From positions 1-64,000 of the forward strand of contig NZ_FOBG01000003.1 in NCBI RefSeq assembly GCF_900109645.1: a stretch of DNA of 64,000 nt. Reading direction: 5' to 3'. The notes beneath the pieces were generated by a model. The model did not search any database. It worked only from the letters and a program-made list of their open reading frames with translations, and had not been told where the DNA came from. Numbering within the stretch: position 1 is the first letter of the stretch; each line of letters begins with the position of its first letter. This DNA is from Duganella sp. CF402 (GTDB taxonomy: Bacteria > Pseudomonadota > Gammaproteobacteria > Burkholderiales > Burkholderiaceae_D). Shown piece by piece: positions 16,926 through 24,824 of the stretch. The translations under genes and the position numbers were made by a program.

Positions 16926-17384
16926 TCAGGCGATGGATTTGGCAGCGTCTTTGATAGCGGCGCGAATGCGCTGATACGTACCACAGCGGCAGATATTCCC
17001 GCTCATGGCATTATCGATTTCAGCATCCGACGGATTCTTGTTAGTGCGCAGCAGCGCGGTGGCGCTCATGATCTGGCCACTCTGGCAGTAGCCGCATTGC
17101 GGCACGTCGATCTTGACCCACGCATCCTGCACCGCCTTGCCGACTTTATCGGTTTCCATCGCTTCGATGGTGGTGATCTTCTGGCCGGCGGCGGCCGAAA
17201 TCGGCGTCACGCAGGAGCGGATCGGCTGGCCGCCCAGATGCACCGTGCAGGCGCCGCACAGCGCCATGCCGCAACCGAACTTGGTGCCGGTCATATTCAG
17301 GTTGTCACGCAAGGCCCACAGGATCGGCGTCGAAGGGTCGGCGTCTACCTGTACATCTTTACCGTTGATGTTCAAAGTGATCAT
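16926..17384 (-). CDS. (2Fe-2S)-binding small subunit of molybdo-hydroxylase
   Basis: IorA/CoxS-type subunit of 152 residues that carries electrons from the molybdenum site. The N-terminal plant-type ferredoxin cluster is bound by Cys in TKFGCGMALCGACTVHL plus the later Cys in RSCVTP. The C-terminal helical domain binds the second cluster through QCGYCQSGQIM and NICRCGTYQRI. It lacks its own signal, so it is probably exported as a complex with the Tat-signal subunit encoded 11 bp downstream. Confidence 0.94.
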   Translation of the reverse strand: MITLNINGKDVQVDADPSTPILWALRDNLNMTGTKFGCGMALCGACTVHLGGQPIRSCVTPISAAAGQKITTIEAMETDKVGKAVQDAWVKIDVPQCGYCQSGQIMSATALLRTNKNPSDAEIDNAMSGNICRCGTYQRIRAAIKDAAKSIA

Positions 17385-17415
17385 TCAAGTCTCCTGTTGT
17401 CCCTGCGTTGGATAT

Positions 17416-18144
17416 TTACTGCTTAACTTTGCTGAATTTTTCTTCCAGCATTTTGGCGTCGATCGCGCCCGGAATGCGCGAGCCGTCGGCGAAGAAGATG
17501 GCCGGGGTACCGGCCACGCCCAGCTTGCGGCCCAGCGCCAGCACTTCATCGTTCGGCGAATCGCACGATGCGGCGGCTGCCGGCGCGGCCTTACCGCCGA
17601 TCATCCAGTCGTCCCATGCCTTGCCACGATCGGCCGAGCACCAGATGTTCTTCGACTTGGTGAACGAATCATCCGACAGAATGTTGTACATGAAGGTGTA
17701 AATAGTGACGTTGTCGGTTTCCTTCAGCGTGGTCTGGCGCAGGCGCTTGCAGTAGCCGCAGTTAGGATCCTCGAACACCGCGATCACGCGCGAGCCGTCG
17801 CCCTTGACGGTTTTGATGGCTTTATCCAGCGGCAGGTCGGAGAACTTGATCTTCGAAATTTCGTCGATGCGCTCGCGCGTCAGGTCGGTGCCGGTGGTCA
17901 GGTTGAACACGTGGCCGTTGACCAGGTAAGTGGCGGTTTTGTCGGTGTACAGGATGTCGCTGCCGATGCGCACCTCATACAGGCCGGCGTAGGGGGTCTC
18001 CTTGACCGAGTCCACCTTGACGCCGACGCCCAGGCGTGGCTCGATCAGCTTCTTGATCGACTCAGTGCTCGGCGGGTTTTGCGCGCCGACACAGGATGCC
18101 ATCAAAACGGACAACGACAGCAAAGCGATCTTACTCTTTCTCAT
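17416..18144 (-). CDS. dsbC: Thiol:disulfide interchange protein DsbC
   Basis: Periplasmic disulfide isomerase of 242 residues with a signal peptide ending near ASCVGAQ. The N-terminal dimerisation domain includes the GLYEVRIGSDILYTDK stretch. The thioredoxin domain has the active-site CGYC in EDPNCGYCKRLRQ and the cis-Pro loop VAGTPAIFFADG. Two further Cys (in WCSADRG and SCDSPND) probably form the structural disulfide. It matters here because multi-heme cytochromes and Cys-rich exported proteins are abundant in this genome. It precedes the iorAB-like pair on the minus strand. Confidence 0.93.
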   Translation of the reverse strand: MRKSKIALLSLSVLMASCVGAQNPPSTESIKKLIEPRLGVGVKVDSVKETPYAGLYEVRIGSDILYTDKTATYLVNGHVFNLTTGTDLTRERIDEISKIKFSDLPLDKAIKTVKGDGSRVIAVFEDPNCGYCKRLRQTTLKETDNVTIYTFMYNILSDDSFTKSKNIWCSADRGKAWDDWMIGGKAAPAAAASCDSPNDEVLALGRKLGVAGTPAIFFADGSRIPGAIDAKMLEEKFSKVKQ

Positions 18145-18165
18145 AACTTCTCCGGTAACGACTGA

Positions 18166-19386
18166 TCACTTGCCCATCGCGTGCGAGATGAGGCGGCGCT
18201 TCAGCACAGGTAATTTATCCAACAAGTTTAATCCGAAATTACGAACCACGCGCAGCGGCTCAATATCGGTCTCGAACAGGCGCGCCAGGCCGTCGGTGGT
18301 GAGCTGCATCAGCAGCACATCTTCCTTGCGGGCGCGCTCGTAGCGGGCCAGCACGCGGTCGTCGCCGATGCTGCGATGCGACTCGCGTTCGGACAGGGTT
18401 TTAATCAGTTGCGCGACGTCGGCGAAGCCGAGGTTCATGCCGTGGCCGGCCAGCGGATGCACCACGTGGGCGGCGTCGCCGATCAGGGCCACGCGCGCGG
18501 AGGTCATCTTGTGCGGGCGCACCAGCTTCAGTGGGAAGTCGCGCACCAGCTCCGGCTGCAGCGGCGTCAGGGCGCCGAGCTTTTCGCGGGCGTACACCGC
18601 GAGGCGGTCGGCGATCTGCTGCGCCGACTCGGTGCGCAAGGTATCGGCCAGCGCTTCCGGCGCCGACCACACCAGCGATACCTGATTGCCCGGCAGCGGC
18701 AGCAAGGCCACGATGCCCTCGGCGCCGGTGAACCATTGGAAGGCCGCGCCGTGGTGCGGCAGTTCGCAGGCAAAGTTGGACACCACCGCGCACTGGTTAT
18801 AGCTGCGGTAGTCGAAACCGATATCGCACTGGCCGCGCACCCAGGACTGGGCGCCGTCGGCGCCAACCACCAGCGCGGCCTTGATGCTGCTGCCGTCGTC
18901 AAGGTGCACGGTGGCGCCGTCTTCAGCGCGCAGCAGGCCGGTGGCGCGGCCGGTGGCCGTCTTCACGTTCTGGGCGAAGCGCAGCGCGGCGTCCAGCGCC
19001 TGGTTGAGGTTGCGGTCTTCAAGGATCCAGGTCAACGTGTCGGCGTGGGCGCCGAAGGCGTCGAAGGCCAGGCCGCCCGCGCCGGGACCGTCGCCGTAGA
19101 CCTGCATGGCGTCGACCGGCGCCACCCGCGCGTGGTCGAGCGCATCCCACACGCGCAGCGACGACAGCAGCTTGTGGGCGGTGTGATTGAGCGCGTAGAC
19201 GCGGGCGTCCCAGCCCTGCTCCGCCGAAGCGGGCGGCGTTGGCGGCAGCGGCGGGCCGAGCAAGGTCACACCCAGGCCGGCCTGGGCCAGGCCCAGCGCA
19301 GCGGTCTTGGCAATCGCGCCATTGCCAACGATACAAATATCACTTTCGATCACGCGCAGCGCTGCGGGAGAGGTGGGCTTATTCAT
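18166..19386 (-). CDS. UbiH/UbiF/COQ6-family FAD monooxygenase
   Basis: FAD-dependent hydroxylase of 406 residues, probably acting on the ubiquinone ring. The dinucleotide fold is CIVGNGAIAKTAALGLAQ; the third Gly of GxGxxG is replaced by Ala. The family marks GADGAQSWVR and ALIGDAAHVVHPLAGHGMN are clear. The start is the ATG giving MNKPTS. The frame is open further upstream, but a TATAAT box lies only 6 bp before this ATG, which argues against a longer protein. Which hydroxylation (UbiH, UbiF, UbiM or UbiL) it performs cannot be told. Confidence 0.88.
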   Translation of the reverse strand: MNKPTSPAALRVIESDICIVGNGAIAKTAALGLAQAGLGVTLLGPPLPPTPPASAEQGWDARVYALNHTAHKLLSSLRVWDALDHARVAPVDAMQVYGDGPGAGGLAFDAFGAHADTLTWILEDRNLNQALDAALRFAQNVKTATGRATGLLRAEDGATVHLDDGSSIKAALVVGADGAQSWVRGQCDIGFDYRSYNQCAVVSNFACELPHHGAAFQWFTGAEGIVALLPLPGNQVSLVWSAPEALADTLRTESAQQIADRLAVYAREKLGALTPLQPELVRDFPLKLVRPHKMTSARVALIGDAAHVVHPLAGHGMNLGFADVAQLIKTLSERESHRSIGDDRVLARYERARKEDVLLMQLTTDGLARLFETDIEPLRVVRNFGLNLLDKLPVLKRRLISHAMGK

Positions 19387-19425
19387 CCAAGCATTATAGC
19401 GTTTGTAGGAAATGGAAATTGCCCC

Positions 19426-19453
19426 TTGCGCATTGCCAGCCATGTGCTATAAT
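19426..19453 (+). promoter_or_regulatory. tRNA-Phe sigma-70 promoter
   Basis: A -35 box TTGCGC (19426-19431) is followed after 16 bp by a perfect -10 box TATAAT (19448-19453). The predicted transcription start is near 19460, a few bases before the mature tRNA 5' end at 19464. A perfect -10 box is typical of strong tRNA promoters. Confidence 0.75.
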
Positions 19454-19463
19454 TCTGCTCCTT

Positions 19464-19539
19464 GGCCTGGTAGCTCAGTTGGTAGAGCAGAGGATTGAAA
19501 ATCCTTGTGTCGGTGGTTCGATTCCGCCCCGGGCCACCA
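19464..19539 (+). tRNA. tRNA-Phe (GAA)
   Basis: A 76-nt tRNA with the CCA end encoded. The acceptor arm pairs GGCCTGG with CCGGGCC (one T-G pair). The D-loop TAGCTCAGTTGGTAGAGC, the anticodon loop TTGAAAAT with anticodon GAA, and the T-arm with GGTTCGATTCC are all canonical. It has its own promoter and terminator, so it is a single-tRNA unit. Confidence 0.97.
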
Positions 19540-19551
19540 AGAACATCACAA

Positions 19552-19588
19552 AACGCCGATCTCGCAGTCATGCAGGTCGGCGTTTTTG
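19552..19588 (+). terminator. Intrinsic terminator of tRNA-Phe
   Basis: AACGCCGA (19552-19559) pairs with TCGGCGTT (19577-19584), closing a GC-rich stem with a 17-nt loop region. It runs into a T tract (19583-19587). It begins 12 nt after the tRNA 3' end. Confidence 0.88.
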
Positions 19589-19606
19589 TTCGTGCGCGAG
19601 GATACG

Positions 19607-20059
19607 ATGCCCCAGAGCCCGATGTTGCTGCGCCGCCTGCTGCGCGCCAAAGACCGGATGGACGGCGCTCCCCACGAGGAGTGGCCGGTTGAGCGGCTAG
19701 CCGAGGTGAGCTCGGTCTCGGCGGCCTACTTCGCGCGCGAGTTCAAGAAAGCCTTCGGCCTGCCGCCCCATCGCTACCTTCTGACGCGCCGCATCGAGCG
19801 CGCCACCGCCCTGCTGCGCGACACCGACCTGCCAATCACCGACATCGCCCTGCAAACCGGCTGGACCAGCCTGGGCACTTTTGGCCGCATCTTCCGCGAC
19901 ATCACCGGCGCCAGCCCCGGCGAACTGCGCGCGCAAGAACGTTCGCTGCCGCAGGCGGGCGCGCAGATCCCCGAGTGCGTCACCCGCAACACGCAGCGGC
20001 CGGACCTCAACATCGCAGTTTTGGAGAAGCGCCGCATCAAAGCCGCTGGCAAACTGTAG
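19607..20059 (+). CDS. AraC-type HTH regulator, DNA-binding domain only
   Basis: Short protein of 150 residues made almost wholly of the two-helix-turn-helix AraC domain. Visible parts are the first HTH (VERLAEVSSVSAAYFAREFKKAFG), the connector with PHRYLLTRRIERA, and the second HTH with ITDIALQTGWTSLGTFGRIFR, ending with GASPGELR. It has no N-terminal sensor domain, so ligand control would need a partner protein. The start is the ATG after GAGGAT; the frame extends upstream through the tRNA terminator and is not real there. It is followed after 20 bp by a VOC-family gene. Confidence 0.85.
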   Translation: MPQSPMLLRRLLRAKDRMDGAPHEEWPVERLAEVSSVSAAYFAREFKKAFGLPPHRYLLTRRIERATALLRDTDLPITDIALQTGWTSLGTFGRIFRDITGASPGELRAQERSLPQAGAQIPECVTRNTQRPDLNIAVLEKRRIKAAGKL

Positions 20060-20079
20060 TCTCTTTCCAAGGAGGCAAT

Positions 20080-20481
20080 ATGACGCAAAATATCAATGTG
20101 GTGGGTCTGTACGTGCGCGACCAGGACGAAGCGCTGGCGTTTTACGGCAAGCTGGGCTTCGTGGTGCATACCGACGTCAAAAACGGCAATTACCGCTGGC
20201 TGACGGTGCAGCATCCGGACCAGCCCTCGCTCCAACTGGGCCTGTTCAAACCCGGACCGCCCGTGCATGACGCCGCCACCACACAAACCCTGAACGAAAT
20301 AGTGGCCAAAGGCGCGATGCCGCCTTTGGTCCTCACTGTGGACAATTGCCGCGCCGCCTACGACCGCCTGCTGGGCCGCGGCGTGGAATTCACCCAGAAG
20401 CCGGTCGAGCGCTACGGCAAGGTCGACGCCGGCTTCCGCGATCCGTCCGGCAATGGCTGGAAGATGATCGAAGCGTCGTGA
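20080..20481 (+). CDS. VOC (glyoxalase/bleomycin resistance) family protein
   Basis: Protein of 133 residues with the paired beta-alpha-beta-beta-beta modules of the vicinal oxygen chelate fold. Signs are VVGLYVRDQDEALAFYGKLGF at the start and GKVDAGFRDPSGNGWKMIE at the end. The usual N-terminal metal His is absent from the first strand, so a metal-dependent reaction is doubtful. The start is the ATG preceded by AAGGAGG. It follows the AraC-type gene and is probably co-transcribed with it. The substrate is unknown. Confidence 0.85.
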   Translation: MTQNINVVGLYVRDQDEALAFYGKLGFVVHTDVKNGNYRWLTVQHPDQPSLQLGLFKPGPPVHDAATTQTLNEIVAKGAMPPLVLTVDNCRAAYDRLLGRGVEFTQKPVERYGKVDAGFRDPSGNGWKMIEAS

Positions 20482-20500
20482 AGGCTTCGTAACGCCGACC

Positions 20501-21403
20501 CTACGCTGGCCGGCATTTTATTAAACGGCCGTTCGCGGCCAGCATCAGCAATCCTGCAAAAAGCAGCATCCATGCGGTTGGTTCTGGCACTGCAACCACC
20601 GCATTCCCCATACCGGCAGTCAGCTCGAGACTCCCACCCGGATGCAACGCAAGATATCCTGGATCAATAAAAAAGTAAGGGTCGATATAGGCGCTGGCCT
20701 CCGCCTCAAACCGGCTACCGGGCGGCGGCATATAGGACGACGCACGGGCGACGAGATTGACGATTGCGAACCCATATCCAGTAATATCGGTTTGTATTCC
20801 CAGTGAACCCATGAAATGACCGTTCGTGCCGGTTACCGTGAACGCGCTCTCCATGTAACGGGTACCACCATAGGTCACCATCGAGCATGCAAAACTTGTG
20901 CATTCAAGAGAAAAGAACGTATTTTTATAATCACCACCGCGTTCATTTAGACTGAATTGCACTGCGGCTGTGTTCTGACCGGGATAAGAGCTGGAATCAA
21001 AAGCGAGATCATGGCCTGACACCGCGTACTCCCCGATAAAACTCAGCGGCACATAGCTATTGGGATCTCCATGTACGGCGACACCATAAAATATCGCGCC
21101 CGAGGCCGCCGCGCTTACCTCACCGTGCAGATTAAAAACAGCGGTCTCGGCAAAAACGGAGGGCTTCACGTTGTTAGACACGATCACCCTGGATAGCTTT
21201 TCGTAATTGTCAGTGTAGTGCAGATCTTCAGAGATGAAATCTGTCGAATGCGTCGAATTAGTTACCAAGTTGGACATCGGATTTCTGCTGTCAAGGCTGA
21301 TGTACTCTTGGTAGAAAGTGATGGCATCGGCTGCAGTGGACGGAAGATGATGAGCTAACATCAAGCCCAAAACGAATGCGCGGATACGGCTGGAGCCCAG
21401 CAT
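20501..21403 (-). CDS. PEP-CTERM sorted exported protein
   Basis: Secreted protein of about 300 residues. It has an N-terminal signal peptide (hydrophobic stretch ending STAADA) and a C-terminal sorting signal: VPEP, then a hydrophobic helix (MLLFAGLLMLA), then basic residues. Exosortase XrtA and the EPS pathway handle such proteins. The central part is rich in Ser, Tyr and Gly and matches no family I recognise. The start is the ATG six bases after a GGGGGTG stretch; a GTG two codons earlier would overlap it. No exosortase gene is in the window. Confidence 0.82.
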   Translation of the reverse strand: MLGSSRIRAFVLGLMLAHHLPSTAADAITFYQEYISLDSRNPMSNLVTNSTHSTDFISEDLHYTDNYEKLSRVIVSNNVKPSVFAETAVFNLHGEVSAAASGAIFYGVAVHGDPNSYVPLSFIGEYAVSGHDLAFDSSSYPGQNTAAVQFSLNERGGDYKNTFFSLECTSFACSMVTYGGTRYMESAFTVTGTNGHFMGSLGIQTDITGYGFAIVNLVARASSYMPPPGSRFEAEASAYIDPYFFIDPGYLALHPGGSLELTAGMGNAVVAVPEPTAWMLLFAGLLMLAANGRLIKCRPA

Positions 21404-21617
21404 ATACACCCCCCTAGTTTATGAATTATGGAATTTGAGGCAGAAGCGGCGTGTAATTTTTGCATTCATTTGTAACAATGTCCAGCATGCCCTCCAAAAA
21501 TCTCCGGCGTCAGTCACACTTCCTCAAAGTTGCCCTAGCAGTATATTTTCAATAATATATCGTTACCAAATGGATAACCCATCTGGAACGACAATAATCA
21601 CTACTAGGGCCACTACA

Positions 21618-22082
21618 ATGAAATTCATTCCTCTTCTCGCCGTTGCCGCCGCAACTCTGCTCACCGGCTGCGCCTCCGTGAACATGGCAAACAAAGAAGA
21701 CTCCGCCAAAGCGAAGCAATTCGCCGCCCCGGCCGGCAATAACGCCGGCCTGTATGTGTACCGCAATAGCTTCGTCGGCAAGGCGTTGAAGAAGGATATC
21801 TGGGTAGATGGCAAGTGCCTGGGAGAGAGCGCACCAGATGTGTTTTTCTATACCCAGGTTGAAGGCGGCAAAAGCCTCACCATCTCCACTGAGTCTGAGT
21901 TCTCTCCGAATGACCTGACACTGAACGTCGACGCCGGCAAGAATTACTTCGTTCGCCAGTACATCAAACTGGGAGTACTGGTCGGCGGTGCAGGGGTTGA
22001 GCTGATGACCGAGCAACAGGGCAAGGCTGATATCGCCCCGCTGGAGATGGCTGTCGCTGGCAAGTGCAGCGTCATGAAATAA
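21618..22082 (+). CDS. DUF2846-like lipoprotein
   Basis: Protein of 154 residues with a lipoprotein signal: MKFIPLLAVAAATLLTGCAS, the Cys being the predicted lipid site. The rest resembles DUF2846 proteins: GLYVYRNSFVGKALKKDIWV, then GESAPDVFFYTQVEGG, then NVDAGKNYFVRQYIKLG. The role of the family is not known; a periplasmic, membrane-anchored beta-rich protein is likely. The frame is open upstream to 21435, but the signal peptide fixes the start at 21618. The 208 bp before it, shared with the divergent PEP-CTERM gene, is AT-rich and probably holds both promoters. Confidence 0.8.
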   Translation: MKFIPLLAVAAATLLTGCASVNMANKEDSAKAKQFAAPAGNNAGLYVYRNSFVGKALKKDIWVDGKCLGESAPDVFFYTQVEGGKSLTISTESEFSPNDLTLNVDAGKNYFVRQYIKLGVLVGGAGVELMTEQQGKADIAPLEMAVAGKCSVMK

Positions 22083-22129
22083 GTACACTCCAGCGAAATT
22101 GCTTACTTTCTGAATTGCCCCGGCTGGAA

Positions 22130-22978
22130 CTACAGCTCGCGCCGCGCCAGCGGTGTGGCTGCCGGCAGCAGCGGGTTATTTAACTCGAAGATGCGCCGCA
22201 GCGGCAAGGCCGAGCGGCGCAGCATGTCGCCGAAGTAATCGTTGAACGCGCGCGCGTAGCTGCCGTCGGCCATCATGCGTTCCAGCCCTTGCTGGATGGT
22301 CGCCACCAGCGCCGGATTCGACTTCCTGACGAAGAAGTAGAACGCGCTCGGATAATGCAGCGCCAGGCCGGGCGCCACCATCAGGTCGTCCCAGTGGAAG
22401 GCGTCCAGCTCGTTCCATACCTCGAACACCGAGCGCGGGAAGTAATCGGCGCGCGACGAGGACAGCATCTTGAACATGCCACCATAATCGCTGCCGGTCT
22501 CCACCCGGTAGCCGTTGGCGAGCAGGATGTCGGTGTCCGGCCAGTCGTGGCCTTGCAGCGCGCTCAATTGCTGCAGGTCGGCCGCGCTGGGGGTGGCCTC
22601 GAAGCGCGCGGCGTCGCTGCGGCGGAGCAGCAGCAGGCGCCAGCCGATCAGGCCCATGTCGAGCGGGATGCGCACCGGCAGCAGTTCGGTTTCGCGCTGG
22701 CGCGAGGACATGGTCCACAGCACATCGATGGCGCGGCCGTTCTGCAAATCCACCAGTGCGCGCGTCTGGCCCATCTTGTAGGTAGGCGGTTCGATCGCAT
22801 CCGGCTGCCCGGCGTAGGCCAGCGCCAGGCGCAGCAGCCGTACCGCGTAGTGTTCGGATTGATCGCCCTGCCCCTGCGGTTCGGAGCGCGGATAGCGCAC
22901 CTGCGTGACTGCATGCGCCGGGCGCGCCGCGGCCAGCGCCAGCATGCCGCCCAGGATCAGTCGTCTGCGTTCAAACAT
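22130..22978 (-). CDS. Periplasmic substrate-binding-like protein
   Basis: Protein of 282 residues with a signal peptide (MFERRRLILGGMLALAAA... cleaved near AHA) and a fold like the family 3 solute-binding proteins. Marks are the MGQTRALVDLQNGRAIDVLW segment and the C-terminal NPALVATIQQGLERMMADGSY block, typical of such domains. No permease or ATPase is nearby. Its start overlaps the end of the upstream PAS-GGDEF gene by 22 bp, so translation is coupled. A sensing rather than a transport role is plausible but unproven. Confidence 0.8.
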   Translation of the reverse strand: MFERRRLILGGMLALAAARPAHAVTQVRYPRSEPQGQGDQSEHYAVRLLRLALAYAGQPDAIEPPTYKMGQTRALVDLQNGRAIDVLWTMSSRQRETELLPVRIPLDMGLIGWRLLLLRRSDAARFEATPSAADLQQLSALQGHDWPDTDILLANGYRVETGSDYGGMFKMLSSSRADYFPRSVFEVWNELDAFHWDDLMVAPGLALHYPSAFYFFVRKSNPALVATIQQGLERMMADGSYARAFNDYFGDMLRRSALPLRRIFELNNPLLPAATPLARREL

Positions 22979-24183
22979 GGGTAGCCGTGCCGCCCGTGCG
23001 CCGCCTTGCGCAGCGCTTTGACGGCATACATGGCCTGGTCGGCGTGGCGCATGAGGTCATCCATCACCTCGCCCTGCTGCGGATACATGGCCAGGCCGAT
23101 GCTGGCCGATGCCGGCAACGCCACCCCGGCCACCACCAGCGGCGTGGCCAGCGCCTTGCTGATCTTGTCGGCGACCTGCTGTACCTTGGCCAGGCTCGAC
23201 ACCTCCTCCAGCAGCACCACGAATTCATCGCCGCCGAGGCGCGCCACGGTGTCGGCCTCGCGCACGCAGGCCGTGATGCGCTGCGCCACCGCCTGCAGCA
23301 ACTGGTCGCCGGCCGCGTGGCCGTGCTGGTCGTTGACGCACTTGAAGTCGTCCAGATCGATAAACAGCACCGCGCCGCCCGCATGGCCGCGACGGCTGCG
23401 CGCCAGCGCCAGCCGCATGCGGTCCTGGAACAGGCGGCGGTTCGGCAGGCCGGTCAGTTCGTCGTAGCGGGCCGCGTGCGCCAGGTCGGCCTGCAGGGCG
23501 AAGCGTTCGATCGCGGCAGCCGCCTGCGTGGCGGCGAATTGCAGCAGCTCGTGCTCGGCTGACTGCAGCACGCGAGTACCATTCAGGTCCAGCCGCAGCT
23601 GGCCAAAAGCCGCGCCCGGCGTCGACATCGGCACCGTATGCCAGCCGTCCGTCTCGGCCCAGCCGGCGCCGTCCGACAAATAAGTCAGGCGGTCGTCCGG
23701 CTCCAGCACGGCCGCCAGCCGGCGCACCGGCAGCAGCGCGCGCAGGGTGGCGTCGAAGGCGCTGAACATGCTGTGCAGGGAGTCGGACTGGTGGGCGGCG
23801 GTCGACAAGGCCAGCAAGGCCGCCTGCCGCGCTTCGCCGCGTTTGCGCTCGCTGATGTCGCGCGCCACGCCGATGCGCAGCTTGTCCTGCGGCGACCAGT
23901 AGGCAGTCCATTGGAAATGTATGGCGGCGCCGTCCTTGCGCAGGTAGCGGTTTTCAAAGCCGTAGCCGGGGCGCCCGCCAGCGACTTCCGCCATCTCGGT
24001 GCGGGTGCGCGGCAAATCGTCGGGGTGGATGAAGTCCTGGATCACGCGGCCGATCATCTCGTCCGGCTCATAACCGAGGACCGTGGTGCAGGCGGGGTTG
24101 ACGAACGCAATCTGGCCGTCTTCCTTCACAAGGAAAACGACGTCCAGCAACAAGCCAGCCAGATCATGCAGGGTCTTCTCCAT
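22957..24183 (-). CDS. PAS-GAF-like-GGDEF diguanylate cyclase
   Basis: Cytoplasmic cyclic-di-GMP synthase of 408 residues. A PAS domain covers about residues 5-115 (IAFVNPACTTVLGYEPDEMIG, ending ARDISERKRGE). A middle region at about 120-235 looks like a degenerate GAF. The GGDEF domain (about 245-400) shows YDELTGLPNRRLFQDRM, FIDLDDFKCVNDQHGHAAGD and the active site RLGGDEFVVLLEE, with an I-site READ five residues upstream. It has no membrane helices. It precedes and overlaps the periplasmic binding protein gene. Confidence 0.9.
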   Translation of the reverse strand: MEKTLHDLAGLLLDVVFLVKEDGQIAFVNPACTTVLGYEPDEMIGRVIQDFIHPDDLPRTRTEMAEVAGGRPGYGFENRYLRKDGAAIHFQWTAYWSPQDKLRIGVARDISERKRGEARQAALLALSTAAHQSDSLHSMFSAFDATLRALLPVRRLAAVLEPDDRLTYLSDGAGWAETDGWHTVPMSTPGAAFGQLRLDLNGTRVLQSAEHELLQFAATQAAAAIERFALQADLAHAARYDELTGLPNRRLFQDRMRLALARSRRGHAGGAVLFIDLDDFKCVNDQHGHAAGDQLLQAVAQRITACVREADTVARLGGDEFVVLLEEVSSLAKVQQVADKISKALATPLVVAGVALPASASIGLAMYPQQGEVMDDLMRHADQAMYAVKALRKAAHGRHGYPCLNADD

Positions 24184-24251
24184 GACCTAGCATACCGTAA
24201 AAAGGTATTACCCAAGCCCAATATCGTAAGCGCGCGCGGATCCCGTTGTAT

Positions 24252-24788
24252 TTACCACATCAGGTCATCGGGGATCTTGAAGTCGGCGTACGGATCATCC
24301 TCCTCCACTTCGGTGCTGGCCTGCTTGACGCGCACCACGGTGTCCGGATTGCGCTCGGCGATCTTGTCGGCGATCACGCGCGGCACCAGCTCGTAGCCGC
24401 CGCCCTCGCCCACGATCACCAGCCGGCCCGCCACCAAGTGCTCGCGCACGGCGGCGGTCACGTAGATGCGCTCGACCTTGGTGCCGAAGGTGAAGTTGTA
24501 GGCGATATCGCCGTTCCTGCCCTTGTCCTGCTTATTCTGCTGCACCATCTGGGTGATCTGCGCGGCAATGGCTTTCTGCTGCGCGGCGGCGTCGCGTTCA
24601 GCGTTGGCCAGGCGCGCCTTTTCGGCGTTGGCGCGCTGCAGTTCCTGCGCGGCCAGCTTGGTTTCATCGACGCTTTCCACACCGGCGCGGCGGTTATCCT
24701 TCTGCTGCTTGCTCTTGCTCTGGTGGGCGACCTTCACTTTGTTCTTGTCGACCAAGCCGGCTTTTAATAACTGGTCTGCCAGTCCCAT
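24252..24788 (-). CDS. DUF2058 family protein
   Basis: Protein of 178 residues matching the DUF2058 (YaiL) family. The N-terminus is basic (MGLADQLLKAGLVDKNKVKVAHQSKSKQQ), the centre is a charged coiled coil (about 40-95, rich in Ala, Glu and Gln), and the C-terminal globular part contains YNFTFGTKVERIYVT and GGYELVPRVIADKI. YaiL has been described as nucleoprotein- or polynucleotide-associated; the function is not established. It lies downstream of the DUF262 pair on the same strand, 36 bp away. Confidence 0.85.
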   Translation of the reverse strand: MGLADQLLKAGLVDKNKVKVAHQSKSKQQKDNRRAGVESVDETKLAAQELQRANAEKARLANAERDAAAQQKAIAAQITQMVQQNKQDKGRNGDIAYNFTFGTKVERIYVTAAVREHLVAGRLVIVGEGGGYELVPRVIADKIAERNPDTVVRVKQASTEVEEDDPYADFKIPDDLMW

Positions 24789-24824
24789 GATGCTAACTCC
24801 TTATAAAACGAAGGCGATAGGATA

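Noticed and set aside
19464..19539. tRNA-Phe as integration site of a genomic island
   Set aside because: No integrase, direct repeat of the tRNA 3' end or mobile genes lie nearby; its own terminator and chromosomal genes follow directly.
22083..22129. Possible terminator between two converging genes
   Set aside because: Only a short CCAGC/GCTGG pairing with no T tract could be found, too weak to call.
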